From Stenotrophomonas sp. ZAC14D1_NAIMI4_1 (lineage in GTDB: Bacteria > Pseudomonadota > Gammaproteobacteria > Xanthomonadales > Xanthomonadaceae): a stretch of 64,000 nucleotides of DNA. The position numbers and the translations under genes are program-made. Where the stretch lies: contig NZ_CP026001.1 in NCBI RefSeq assembly GCF_003086775.1, positions 328,501-392,500 on the forward strand. Direction: 5' to 3'. The notes under the pieces were generated by a model. The model worked only from the letters and a program-made list of their open reading frames with translations, was not told the origin of the DNA and made no database searches. This document shows positions 1 to 7,737 of this stretch, one piece after another. Position 1 is the first letter of the stretch, and each line of letters starts with the position of its first letter.

Positions 1-1548
1 GTGCGGGTGCTGGCCTCGGACGAGTTCGAGGGCCGCGCACCGGCCAGCGCAGGCGAAGAACGCACCGTGCAGTACCTCATCGAGCAGTTCCGCAGCTACG
101 GCCTGCAGCCCGGTGGTGCCGATGGCAGCTGGGTGCAGCCGGTGCCGCTGGTGCGTGCGCAGCTGGATGGCCCGGCCAAGGCCAGCCTGCAGCTGAAGAA
201 GGGCAAGCGCACGCTGGCCAACGGCGTGGACGTGACGCTGCAGAGCCTGCAGCCGCGCAAGCGCGTGCAGATCAACAACGCGCCGCTGGTGTTCGTCGGC
301 TACGGCATCGATGCACCCGAGCGCCAGTGGAACGATTACAAGGACGTGGACCTGCACGGCAAGATCGCCGTGGTGCTGATCAACGACGCTGATTTCGAAG
401 CCGATGCACCGGGCGCGTTCGACGGCAAGGCAGTGACCTACTACGGCCGCTGGACCTACAAGTTCGAGGAAGCCGCACGCCGCGGCGCCGAGGGCGTGCT
501 GATCGTGCACGAGACCGCGCCGGCCGCCTACGGCTGGGCCACGGTGAAGAGCTCGGGCACCTCGCCGCTGTTCGACATCGAACGCGGCCAGGCCGAAGCG
601 ATGGCCCAGCACACGCCGCTGCGTGGCTGGATGCAGCGCGAACTGGCCGAGGCGATCTTCGCCGACGCGGGCCTGGATTTCGACGCCGAGAAGCGCAAGG
701 CCATGCAGGCCGATTTCCGCCCGGTGGTGCTGGACAACGCGAAGCTGAGCGTGGATTTCGCACTGAAGCGCGAGCAGGTGGTGACCCGCAACGTGGTGGC
801 CAAGCTGCCCGGTGGCGAGCATGGCGATGAGGCCGTGATCTTCTCGGCGCACTGGGATGCCTTCGGTATCGGCCAGCCCGATGCCAAGGGTGACCGCATC
901 CGCCACGGGGCCATCGACAACGCCACCGGCGTGGCCACCGTGCTGGAACTGGGCCGCGTGTTCGCGGCCGGCCCGCAGCCGCAGCGCAGCCTGTACTTCG
1001 TGGCCCTGACTGCGGAGGAGAAGGGCCTGCTGGGTGCAAGCTACTACGCCGCGCACCCGCTGGCGCCGCTGGAAAAGACCGCCGCCGTGCTGAACATCGA
1101 AATGTTCAGCCCGGACGGTGCGACGCGTGACATCGCGTCGTGGGGCAAGGGCCGGGTGTCGCTGGAAGGCGACCTGGAACGCGTGGCCAAGGCCCGTGGC
1201 CGCAGCTACAGCCCCGACCCGAACCTGGAAGCGGGCTTCTTCTACCGCGCCGACCACTTCGCCTTCGCCCGCCTGGGCGTGCCGGCCATCACCATCGGCC
1301 CGGGCCTGGACAAGCTGGACGGCGGCGTCGAGGCCGGCCGCGCGCTGCGCGAGAAGTACTTCGCCGACTGCTACCACCAGGCCTGCGATGCCTGGACCCC
1401 GAGCTGGGACCCGGCTGGCCACGCTGCCGACACCCTGCTGGTCTACGACCTGGGCGCCGAGCTGGCCAACAGCCGCCGCTGGCCGCAGTGGGAGAAGGCG
1501 TCGGAATTCCACGGTGCCCGCGAGAAGAGCGACGCCGCCCGTCGTTGA
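1..1548 (+). CDS. M28 family metallopeptidase, 5' end cut by window
   Basis: A zinc-dependent M28 aminopeptidase-type enzyme, expected to be exported and to cleave N-terminal residues from peptides. The reading frame is open from the first base and begins inside a conserved family segment (RVLASDEFEGRAP), so the true start and any signal peptide lie upstream. A PA-like insert occupies about residues 90-270. The catalytic domain follows with the expected metal and acid residues: His284 (SAHWD), Asp306 (AIDNATG), Glu339/Glu340 (TAEEKG), Glu367 and His419. The stop TGA is at 1546-1548 and a SMAG repeat cluster starts five bases later. The family call is firm; the substrate is unknown. Confidence 0.9.
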   Translation: MRVLASDEFEGRAPASAGEERTVQYLIEQFRSYGLQPGGADGSWVQPVPLVRAQLDGPAKASLQLKKGKRTLANGVDVTLQSLQPRKRVQINNAPLVFVGYGIDAPERQWNDYKDVDLHGKIAVVLINDADFEADAPGAFDGKAVTYYGRWTYKFEEAARRGAEGVLIVHETAPAAYGWATVKSSGTSPLFDIERGQAEAMAQHTPLRGWMQRELAEAIFADAGLDFDAEKRKAMQADFRPVVLDNAKLSVDFALKREQVVTRNVVAKLPGGEHGDEAVIFSAHWDAFGIGQPDAKGDRIRHGAIDNATGVATVLELGRVFAAGPQPQRSLYFVALTAEEKGLLGASYYAAHPLAPLEKTAAVLNIEMFSPDGATRDIASWGKGRVSLEGDLERVAKARGRSYSPDPNLEAGFFYRADHFAFARLGVPAITIGPGLDKLDGGVEAGRALREKYFADCYHQACDAWTPSWDPAGHAADTLLVYDLGAELANSRRWPQWEKASEFHGAREKSDAARR

Positions 1549-1552
1549 GGGG

Positions 1553-1722
1553 GTAGTGCCGGCCGCTGGCCGGCAATCCGGTGCGACGACAGAGGTAGAG
1601 TCGACCGTTGGTCGACTACCCGCGCAGCGCGGGGTTCTTGGCAGCCTGATCGAAGAGCAGTCGACTAACAGTCGACTCTACCGGTCGCCGGTCGCCGGTT
1701 GCCGGCCAGCGGCCGGCACTAC
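1553..1722. repeat. Nested SMAG (GTAG-headed) repeat cluster
   Basis: Four GTAG-headed palindromes are arranged as two nested inverted pairs. The outer pair is at 1553-1576 and 1700-1722 (GTAGTGCCGGCC type); the inner pair is at 1595-1617 and 1659-1681 (GTAGAGTCGACC type). Each element can form a hairpin, and each pair can fold as a larger cruciform. Position between convergent genes is typical of SMAG elements, where they can stabilise transcript 3' ends or act as terminators. The right-hand element contributes the stop codon of the gene ending at 1719. Confidence 0.85.
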
Positions 1723-2072
1723 CGTCGCTGGCGCAACAGCCTCCACGCGCCCCAGCCGCTGGCAGCAAGCGCGGCCAGATAGCACGCCACCATCGTGCGC
1801 ATGCCCATCGGGTGCAGTTGCCCGCCGCGCGGGTGGGTACTCATCGCCAGGGAGCTGTGGCCGCTGCCCAGGTCCACCGCCAGCTGCAGCGCCAGCGCGG
1901 CACCGAACACCAGCAATGCCACCCCGAAGCCGATGCGCGGCCACGCGGCCTGCGCACTGGGGCGGCGCAGCAGCCAGGCCACTGCCGTGGCTGCGGCCAG
2001 CACCACCGCCATCCACATCAGCGGTGACGCCGGAGACGCAGCAGCCACCGGCATTGCACCGGTGGCTGCCAT
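1719..2072 (-). CDS. Small hypothetical membrane protein
   Basis: A 117-residue protein of unknown function. It has hydrophobic segments at about residues 18-36, 46-64 and 92-108, so it is probably an inner-membrane protein with three spans. It lies 13 nt downstream of the KgtP-like permease gene on the same strand, so the two are probably co-transcribed. The ATG at 2072 is chosen because it follows a weak AAGGGC ribosome site; a GTG at 2078 is an alternative. The TAG stop (1719-1721) belongs to the GTAG head of a SMAG repeat, so the present C-terminus was set by the repeat. Confidence 0.6.
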   Translation of the reverse strand: MAATGAMPVAAASPASPLMWMAVVLAAATAVAWLLRRPSAQAAWPRIGFGVALLVFGAALALQLAVDLGSGHSSLAMSTHPRGGQLHPMGMRTMVACYLAALAASGWGAWRLLRQRR

Positions 2073-2085
2073 CAACACAGCGCCC

Positions 2086-3420
2086 TTACTTGCGGGTGCC
2101 GTCGAGCCAGTTCGGGCCCTTGTTGGTGAGGAAGAAGACATAGACCACCAACGATACCGCGATCGTGGCGGTGACGTAGATGGCGAACCAGTCAACGTGG
2201 CCGGTCTTCAGCGCGCCCTGGTACAGCAGCGGCGCGGTGCCACCGAACAGCGAGTTGGCCAGCGCATAGCCCAGGCCCACGCCCAGCGCACGGATGTGGG
2301 TGGGGAACAGTTCGGCCTTCACCACCGCGTTGATGGAGGTGTAGCCGGTGAGGATGACAAAGCCCAGCGCCAGGGTGAGGAAGGCGAGGGTGGCATCGTG
2401 CTGGTGCGGCAGCTGGGTGATCAGGTACCAGCTGTACAGCACGCCGCCCACGCCGAAGAACACCAGCAGGCTCTTGCGGCCGATGATGTCCGACAGCCAG
2501 CCACCGATCGGCTGCAGCACCATCAGGAACGTCAGCACGCCCAGGTTGACCAGGGTGGCGGTCATCGGATCATCGGCGGCGAAGGCGCTCTGGATCATCT
2601 TCGGGCCGTTCACCGAGTAGGTGTAGAAGGCAATGGTGCCGCCGGCGGTGATCAGGAAGCACAGCAGCAGCGGGCGCCACTGGTGCACGAACAGCTCGTA
2701 CATCGAGCCGGACTTCTTCGCCTTGCCTTCGCGTGCGGCCTCGATCGACGACTCTTCCATCGTCTCGTCCATGCCCCGGCGCAGCCAGAACACCACGACT
2801 GCGGCGATGCCACCGATGCCGAACGCGATGCGCCAGCCGAACTCGGAGATTTCCGGCTTGCCCCAGAAATTCAGCATCAGGAACAGCGTGAGCTGCGCCA
2901 GCACGTGGCCACCGACCAGGGTGACGTAGTGGAACGAGGACAGGAAGCCGCGGCGGCCGGGAATGGCAGCCTCGGACATGTAGGTGGCGCTGGCGCCGTA
3001 CTCGCCGCCGGTGGCAAAGCCCTGCAGCAGGCGCGCGAACAGCAGGATGATCGCCGCCCAGATGCCGATGCTGGCCGCCGTGGGCGTGATGGCGATGAGG
3101 AAGGAGCAGACGGCCATCAGGGTGACCGACACGGTAAGCGCCAGGCGGCGGCCGTGGCGGTCGGCGAAGCGGCCGAAGAACCAGGCGCCGATCGGGCGCA
3201 TCAGGAAGGTGGCGGCGAAGATCGCCCACACGTACATCGTGGAGTTCTTGTCTTCAGGCGAGAAGAACTGCGATTCGAAGTACACGGCGAACACCGAGTA
3301 CACGTAGACGTCATACCACTCCACCAGGTTGCCGGCGGAGCCTTTGAGGGTATTGGAGATCGAGCGGCGCAGCGCGGCGCCGTCGGTGCTGGGGACAGCA
3401 GGTTGGGACGTGGTGCTCAT
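2086..3420 (-). CDS. KgtP-like MFS dicarboxylate/alpha-ketoglutarate symporter
   Basis: A 444-residue MFS permease of the metabolite:H+ symporter family, probably importing 2-oxoglutarate or a related organic acid with protons. About 12 hydrophobic helices are visible. The N-terminal GNLVEWYDVYVYS motif, the loop FGRFADRHGRR and QGFATGGEYGASATYMSE match E. coli KgtP closely. The ATG at 3420 precedes MSTTSQPAV and gives a normal KgtP length; an upstream in-frame extension looks non-coding. Substrate is inferred from family only. A small membrane protein gene follows closely. Confidence 0.85.
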   Translation of the reverse strand: MSTTSQPAVPSTDGAALRRSISNTLKGSAGNLVEWYDVYVYSVFAVYFESQFFSPEDKNSTMYVWAIFAATFLMRPIGAWFFGRFADRHGRRLALTVSVTLMAVCSFLIAITPTAASIGIWAAIILLFARLLQGFATGGEYGASATYMSEAAIPGRRGFLSSFHYVTLVGGHVLAQLTLFLMLNFWGKPEISEFGWRIAFGIGGIAAVVVFWLRRGMDETMEESSIEAAREGKAKKSGSMYELFVHQWRPLLLCFLITAGGTIAFYTYSVNGPKMIQSAFAADDPMTATLVNLGVLTFLMVLQPIGGWLSDIIGRKSLLVFFGVGGVLYSWYLITQLPHQHDATLAFLTLALGFVILTGYTSINAVVKAELFPTHIRALGVGLGYALANSLFGGTAPLLYQGALKTGHVDWFAIYVTATIAVSLVVYVFFLTNKGPNWLDGTRK

Positions 3421-3588
3421 CTGGGTGAGGATCCTCGATGCGGTGCTTCCATGCGGGAAAGATCGGTGCCAGGGGCGCGCGTGGGCGCTGCCAGCCAGCC
3501 TCCTAGGTACTGCATCCCACGTCAACGCCGGGTGCCGGAGGGGCGGGCAGGGCATGGGGACCGCACAGGGTGACAGCGTGAGGGGGAA

Positions 3589-3623
3589 GGGACCATAGCT
3601 AGATCGTCGTACGCGGTGGTCCC
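3589..3623 (-). terminator. Possible hairpin at the end of the accessory operon
   Basis: A 7-bp inverted repeat (GGGACCA/TGGTCCC) with a long loop lies 20 bases beyond the stop of the permease gene ending at 3643. There is no T-run, so it is only a weak candidate for a transcription end or mRNA 3' stabiliser. Confidence 0.3.
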
Positions 3624-3642
3624 CATTTGTCACATGATCGAC

Positions 3643-4770
3643 TCAATGAAGCGCTGAAGCCGAACCGTCGATCGGAGAAACGATGGCGTCTCTGAAGTTT
3701 CTCCTGGCCCAGGTCCTCAAAATGGCTGCACTCGCTGCCAGAAGTACCACCGACACCAGAAGCTGCCACTTCGGCACATCCACGTAGAGCAGGCGGATCG
3801 GCATTGCCGCCATTGAAGTGAACGGAAAGAGCGACATGGCCTGCATGAATAGGCCCTCCGGGGCCTTTAGCCCGCCAAAGCCGATCATGATCATGGTCAA
3901 AGGAAAGGCTGCGAGGGTGTTGCGGAATGCTGAATGGGGTGACCGGATTGCGGTAGCGCACGCGGCAAAGAACCAGTTCCACAGCATCAGGCCCAGGAAA
4001 CAGAATGCCAACAGGCCAACTACGAGGCCCCAACTCCGGCCGGAAATGTCTGCGAACATACTGGTCGATTCCGACATGAGCATCCAGGCAAAAGCCGCGT
4101 AAACGCCATAGATTGTGATCGTCTTCATTCCATGGCAGATCGACGCTGCAACTTTGCAGTCGAGCCAGAAGCCCGGCGGAGAGGCACTGAGGATCATTTC
4201 TGTCACATGAGCAAAGCGCTCACTGAGCAAGCCCTGAAACAACATGCCCAGGCAACCGAGAATGGCAAGTGTGGTCAGTACAACCATGCTGATCGAAATA
4301 GCGGTGAGTGATGAGTTCGGGAGAGCCGGTACTCCGAAGAGATCCACTACCCTGAGTGATGCCGGTGACTCAGCATGCCGCAGCTGGTCGGCGGAAACTC
4401 CGAGAGCCTGAAGCGAGTGCTGACGATGAAGCGAATCGAGGCTGTGTTGCAACTCCGCAATCCAGCCCGGCGCCTGTGCGATTCGGAGTACGTAGTCACC
4501 GGACTCCATCGATAGCGTTGGCTGTCCATTAGTGGCGGTATCGCCCTTGGTGTTGGCGAATTGGAAGCGTCCCTCATTCATTCCGGCCACCGGAGTTCCT
4601 CCGGCAGAAATCTGGATGGTGGTCGCGGCCTCCTTCGCCAGAATGGCGTCGCCTCCCAGTTTCACCAAAGCAATCACTGCCAGCAGGAGCAGACCAACCA
4701 GCTCGCCTCGAATATCCAGGTGCCGTCTGAACTCAAAGCCGCTGACCCTGGCGTAGTGGCTCATGCGCAT
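3643..4770 (-). CDS. ABC-2-type permease of the peptide/cupin-HEAT operon
   Basis: A membrane subunit of an ABC exporter, 375 residues. One helix near residue 30 is followed by a roughly 120-residue hydrophilic (periplasmic) segment, then about five helices in the C-terminal half, the layout of NatB/ABC-2 permeases. It is the last gene of the operon, directly after its ATPase. Two starts are possible: ATG 4770 has GGGAGG seven bases upstream, while ATG 4764 overlaps the ATPase stop as ATGA; 4770 is preferred because of spacing. Base composition is clearly less GC-rich than core neighbours. The natural cargo is inferred to be the small peptides encoded at the head of the operon. Confidence 0.75.
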   Translation of the reverse strand: MRMSHYARVSGFEFRRHLDIRGELVGLLLLAVIALVKLGGDAILAKEAATTIQISAGGTPVAGMNEGRFQFANTKGDTATNGQPTLSMESGDYVLRIAQAPGWIAELQHSLDSLHRQHSLQALGVSADQLRHAESPASLRVVDLFGVPALPNSSLTAISISMVVLTTLAILGCLGMLFQGLLSERFAHVTEMILSASPPGFWLDCKVAASICHGMKTITIYGVYAAFAWMLMSESTSMFADISGRSWGLVVGLLAFCFLGLMLWNWFFAACATAIRSPHSAFRNTLAAFPLTMIMIGFGGLKAPEGLFMQAMSLFPFTSMAAMPIRLLYVDVPKWQLLVSVVLLAASAAILRTWARRNFRDAIVSPIDGSASALH

Positions 4771-5498
4771 GCTCTGTCCTCCCATGACGTCGATGCCTGT
4801 GACGGGGGATCGCCGGTGTCATCCCGGTGATGAGCGCCCGCGGGCAGATGAAGGTCCTCAGCTTTGGCAGGCTGGAGTTGCGCGTTCTTGAGCACCAGGA
4901 TCCTTCCACAGAATCGCTGCAGAAGTTCAATGTGATGCGCTGAAAGGACCACCGCTGCGCCTTGACGCGCTGCGGCCGAGATCAGGTCGACGACCGCAAC
5001 CTGATTGGCCGGATCCAGTCCTGAAAAAGGCTCATCCAGTACAAGTACCTTCGGTGAATGAAGCATGCAGGCTGCAACCTGAAGCTTCTGCAGGTTGCCC
5101 TTTGACAGGCTGGAAACCCGGTGTGAAGCACGATCTAGAAGCCCGATCTTGCCCAGCCAAAGGTCACGTGCGCGGACAGCATCCGACCTCGTCATGCCTC
5201 TCATGGCAGACCAGAACTCCAGTGACCGGCCAACGGTAACCTCGGGGAACAGGCTCCGGGACTCTGGAAGATAGCCGATGTCACACCATGGCGCCCGCGC
5301 TCCGTTTTCACTCCCAGCAACTGAGACGACGCCGGAATCGGCCGGGATGAGGTTGCAGAGGACGCGGAACAGCGTCGTCTTGCCGACACCATTGGCCCCT
5401 ATGATTCCGACGATTTGTCCAGCATCGACCTGCATTTCCAGGCCATGCAGGACTACGCGTGATCCGTAATTTTTGCAAAGGCGTTCAGCGTGCAGCAT
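4761..5498 (-). CDS. ABC transporter ATPase of the peptide/cupin-HEAT operon
   Basis: A 245-residue nucleotide-binding subunit that would power the adjacent permease. Visible motifs: Walker A GANGVGKTT (residues 34-42), signature SLSKGNLQK (about 129-138), Walker B VLVLDEP (151-157) and H-loop His188 or its neighbour. The ATG at 5498 is preceded by GGGAG six bases upstream and overlaps the previous gene by 14 bp, so translation is coupled. The last 35 residues are polar and not part of the ATPase fold. All motifs are intact, so it should be active. Confidence 0.88.
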   Translation of the reverse strand: MLHAERLCKNYGSRVVLHGLEMQVDAGQIVGIIGANGVGKTTLFRVLCNLIPADSGVVSVAGSENGARAPWCDIGYLPESRSLFPEVTVGRSLEFWSAMRGMTRSDAVRARDLWLGKIGLLDRASHRVSSLSKGNLQKLQVAACMLHSPKVLVLDEPFSGLDPANQVAVVDLISAAARQGAAVVLSAHHIELLQRFCGRILVLKNAQLQPAKAEDLHLPAGAHHRDDTGDPPSQASTSWEDRACA

Positions 5499-6411
5499 CT
5501 GAGGCTCCCTTCTCAATTCTCTCGGCAATTTGACGAGCCCTAGATTGCATGAAACGGCTGTGACGGTTCTCCACCATTGCGATCAACTGCATTGATGCCT
5601 CATGGCTGCGAGAATTTGCGACCAGTGCCTCCAAGGCAGCCATACGTACACGCTCCATTGGATGACATCGGAACACGTCTCTCAGCAGCTGCTGCGCCTC
5701 TCCATCCGCATCTCCGGCGGCAATCATGAACAGGGCGGATGCATTGGACCGATTGATGATCTGTGAGATCGTCCCTGTGCCAGGTTCAAATTCATACTGA
5801 TCCATGGTTACGCTTCTCAGGGAGTGCTCCATGATGTTGATGCTCACAGAAAACTCATCGGGTGCCATTTGCTGGTGTACATCCCTGAATGCCCTGTACA
5901 GAAGCACATTTCCCTTTTTCAACCGCGAGCGTTCGGTGAAGCGAAGATCCACGTTCTCGCCAGGAATTCCAGCCACCGAGGCGTAGTCGTACTCAAAGTA
6001 GTCGCTTTCGTATCCAGGTCCCTGGTAGCCAACCGTCAGAAAGTTGAAATTGTGATCATGCGGAACACCGTAGAAGAACGCCTGGGGGCCGCTCGCAGCA
6101 AGAATTTCGTCATTCTTCCCGGGCCAGAAGCACGCACGAATGAAGTAGCTCTGACCTGAAGACTGGGGGGCGTGAAGCATGATGACCTGTGGTGTGTAGT
6201 CGTTGTCGACCTGGATTTCCTTCGAATCCTTGAGCTCGGCGCAAATGGCATCGCTGAGAAATGTGCGGTTGTTTCCAAGCCTCTTGAGCATGGGGGCCAC
6301 CGCCATCATCGAGTGTTGGTCACGTGGATCGAATGACGATTGATCGAGGTGCTCCACAAGATCTGTCAGCGTGATCGAATCTGTAGACGGGTCTAATATC
6401 TGGATGGGCAT
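5485..6411 (-). CDS. Cupin-like putative metalloenzyme with C-terminal HEAT-like region
   Basis: A 308-residue cytosolic protein that I do not recognise by name. The central region resembles a cupin or thiol-dioxygenase barrel: His118-Asp-His120 (GVPHDHNFNF), acidic residues at 135 and 140, and a later His179 (RDVHQQ) before a beta-rich stretch. A three-His metal site like that of cysteine-dioxygenase-type enzymes is therefore possible. Residues 235-303 look like two HEAT-type helical repeats. The upstream gene product has the same overall layout. Lying between peptide genes and an ABC exporter, it may modify or chaperone the peptides; this is inference. AAGGA lies 10 bases before the ATG. 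Confidence 0.65.
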   Translation of the reverse strand: MPIQILDPSTDSITLTDLVEHLDQSSFDPRDQHSMMAVAPMLKRLGNNRTFLSDAICAELKDSKEIQVDNDYTPQVIMLHAPQSSGQSYFIRACFWPGKNDEILAASGPQAFFYGVPHDHNFNFLTVGYQGPGYESDYFEYDYASVAGIPGENVDLRFTERSRLKKGNVLLYRAFRDVHQQMAPDEFSVSINIMEHSLRSVTMDQYEFEPGTGTISQIINRSNASALFMIAAGDADGEAQQLLRDVFRCHPMERVRMAALEALVANSRSHEASMQLIAMVENRHSRFMQSRARQIAERIEKGASDAAR

Positions 6412-6418
6412 GGAATTT

Positions 6419-7369
6419 TCATCCTTGTTCCATTGAACGGGCCGCGAGGCTTCTTATCTCATCACTCGGATCGCCTTCTCTCATCTCCGACAGGCGAGTA
6501 GATGCTGATTTGGGGTCGACCTGGTAAAGCGCCCGGAGGGCATTCCAGCGCACGAACGTCGTCGGATGGTGGGATAAATCAAGAAGCGAACTTGCAGCTC
6601 CGCTACCCCCTAGCTGGGCAAGTGCCGTAGCGATGAGCTGGAGGCGGGAGTCAGTGATACTGGCTGCTGTGCAGCCGACCAGTTGGCTGGTCCTGAGGGA
6701 GAAGTGCTTGGTTGCTTCACATCTCGGCTGCGCGGCGAGGCAAATGATCATCGACGTGGGCGCATCTCCTTTAAGCAGGCGCATTCCCTGTCTACCACCC
6801 TCTAGAAACACGAAATCTCCTGATTGGGAGTTCCCGCTGGAGGGAGGGCCAAGTGCTGGCGCCGCTGCATCGTCGCACTCAACGGAGAATGTCTGGTGGC
6901 TGACATGCTCTGTCTGCGCGAACAGCACCAGAGAGTCCATCCCGATGATCGTGATCCCTGTCTCGGTGTCACCCTCTGGAGCTGCAATGAGCTGACGTGG
7001 CGGCCTGTGCATGTAGTGAATCTGCACGTGCTCGTCCTTGTAGACGACCATCCCCGCTAGAGGTTGCTTGACGAAGAACCGCCCGGGCGTTGTGTAGAGC
7101 GCGCTCTCAAGATGGTTCTGGCACTCTCTGCCGAAGTGCTGCTTCAAAGTCGGCAGATCGAACTCCCGACAGATGGATAGCATCAACTTACGATTCATCG
7201 CGACGGTGCCGTCGCCGCGGATACATTTGCTCCAGCCACGAATTCGATTCGCTTGGCCTGTCGCTTCAAGTGCGCTGAGGAGTGAGGTATTCCTTCCATG
7301 AGCAGTCTTCAGTTTCTGAAGCTGGGAAGGATCATCAGCCAGGTCAAGCATTTGCCTCGGACGTTCCAT
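6419..7369 (-). CDS. Diverged partner protein with C-terminal HEAT-like region
   Basis: A 316-residue protein of unknown function, apparently a distant paralogue of the product of the next gene (5485-6411): a similar-length N-terminal half with beta-rich segments, and a HEAT-like helical end (about residues 245-315). It lacks the HxH cupin motif; the nearest His-rich stretch is residues 114-121 (HVQIHYMH), so it may be a non-catalytic or peptide-binding partner. The ATG at 7369 is preferred over an in-frame ATG at 7438 because GGAGG lies four bases upstream and the longer form would overlap the peptide gene. Seven bases separate it from the following gene. Confidence 0.6.
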   Translation of the reverse strand: MERPRQMLDLADDPSQLQKLKTAHGRNTSLLSALEATGQANRIRGWSKCIRGDGTVAMNRKLMLSICREFDLPTLKQHFGRECQNHLESALYTTPGRFFVKQPLAGMVVYKDEHVQIHYMHRPPRQLIAAPEGDTETGITIIGMDSLVLFAQTEHVSHQTFSVECDDAAAPALGPPSSGNSQSGDFVFLEGGRQGMRLLKGDAPTSMIICLAAQPRCEATKHFSLRTSQLVGCTAASITDSRLQLIATALAQLGGSGAASSLLDLSHHPTTFVRWNALRALYQVDPKSASTRLSEMREGDPSDEIRSLAARSMEQG

Positions 7370-7386
7370 GCCGCCTCCAGTGCGGT

Positions 7387-7404
7387 GGGCCGGGAATCCG
7401 GCCC
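7387..7404 (-). promoter_or_regulatory. Strong hairpin between peptide genes and downstream operon
   Basis: A perfect 7-bp stem with a 4-base loop (GGGCCGG / CCGGCCC), extendable with one mismatch to 7384-7407, sits in the 49-bp gap between the second peptide gene and the gene starting at 7369. There is no T-run. Such a hairpin could protect or partly terminate the transcript, giving more peptide than enzyme; the role is inferred. Confidence 0.5.
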
Positions 7405-7418
7405 GCCGCCGATTTACT

Positions 7419-7562
7419 TCAAATCGGGTGAATGCCACGATTGATCAGGATGCCGACGACGACGCCAACTGCTGCGCAGCCAGCTCCCGTTGTCTCGATC
7501 AGGATGCATGAGCCATGCATGCCAACCGGGTGCTGTTGCCTCGGAAGTGCGGTGGGTTTCAT
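7419..7562 (-). CDS. Small peptide 2 (candidate precursor peptide)
   Basis: A 47-residue peptide gene, too short for routine gene calling. The ATG at 7562 has GAGGA eight bases upstream. The N-terminal half is polar with prolines and histidines (MKPTALPRQQHPVGM). Cys19 starts a CILIE motif, a second cysteine is at 29, and the C-terminal half is Gly/Val/Ile-rich, ending in His-Pro-Ile. It shares with peptide 1 the pattern P-V-G-(L/M)-x-G, then Ser, then C-x-x-I-E, a hydrophobic tail, and a final Pro-(Val/Ile). Eleven bases separate it from the peptide 1 stop. Likely a precursor exported by the downstream ABC system; not matched to any known family by eye. Confidence 0.62.
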   Translation of the reverse strand: MKPTALPRQQHPVGMHGSCILIETTGAGCAAVGVVVGILINRGIHPI

Positions 7563-7573
7563 GTCTATATTCC

Positions 7574-7696
7574 TCATACGGGGAGAACGGCGATGACGAT
7601 TGCGACTGCAATCGTTACTGGTTCAATCGGCGAGCAGAGCATTGAAGTGCCAGCCAAACCCACGGCTGGGGTGAGGGGGAGCGGAATGCCATCCAT
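7574..7696 (-). CDS. Small peptide 1 (candidate precursor peptide)
   Basis: A 40-residue peptide, first gene of the operon. The ATG at 7696 follows a textbook AAGGAG site. Sequence features: a Pro/Leu-rich start (MDGIPLPLTPAVGLAG), Cys21 in a CSPIE motif, then a strongly hydrophobic tail (TIAVAIVIAVLPV) ending in Pro-Val. It resembles the next peptide in motif order although lengths and residues differ, so the two look like a diverged pair rather than a chance ORF. There is no classical signal peptide with an N-terminal positive charge. Possible roles are a two-peptide bacteriocin, a modified peptide or a signalling peptide. Confidence 0.62.
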   Translation of the reverse strand: MDGIPLPLTPAVGLAGTSMLCSPIEPVTIAVAIVIAVLPV

Positions 7697-7719
7697 TGGT
7701 TTCTCCTTACAGATCGGTG

Positions 7720-7737
7720 GCCCAACTCATGTTGGGC
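7720..7737 (-). promoter_or_regulatory. Leader hairpin before peptide 1
   Basis: A perfect inverted repeat GCCCAAC-4 bases-GTTGGGC lies 24 bases upstream of the peptide 1 start, just before its ribosome site. It may be an operator or a 5' leader hairpin. No convincing -35/-10 pair was seen in the 250 bp shared with the divergent yedA gene. Confidence 0.4.

Noticed and set aside
1795..3573. Open plus-strand frame opposite the KgtP-like permease
   Set aside because: Low-complexity antisense composition; the permease on the minus strand is complete.
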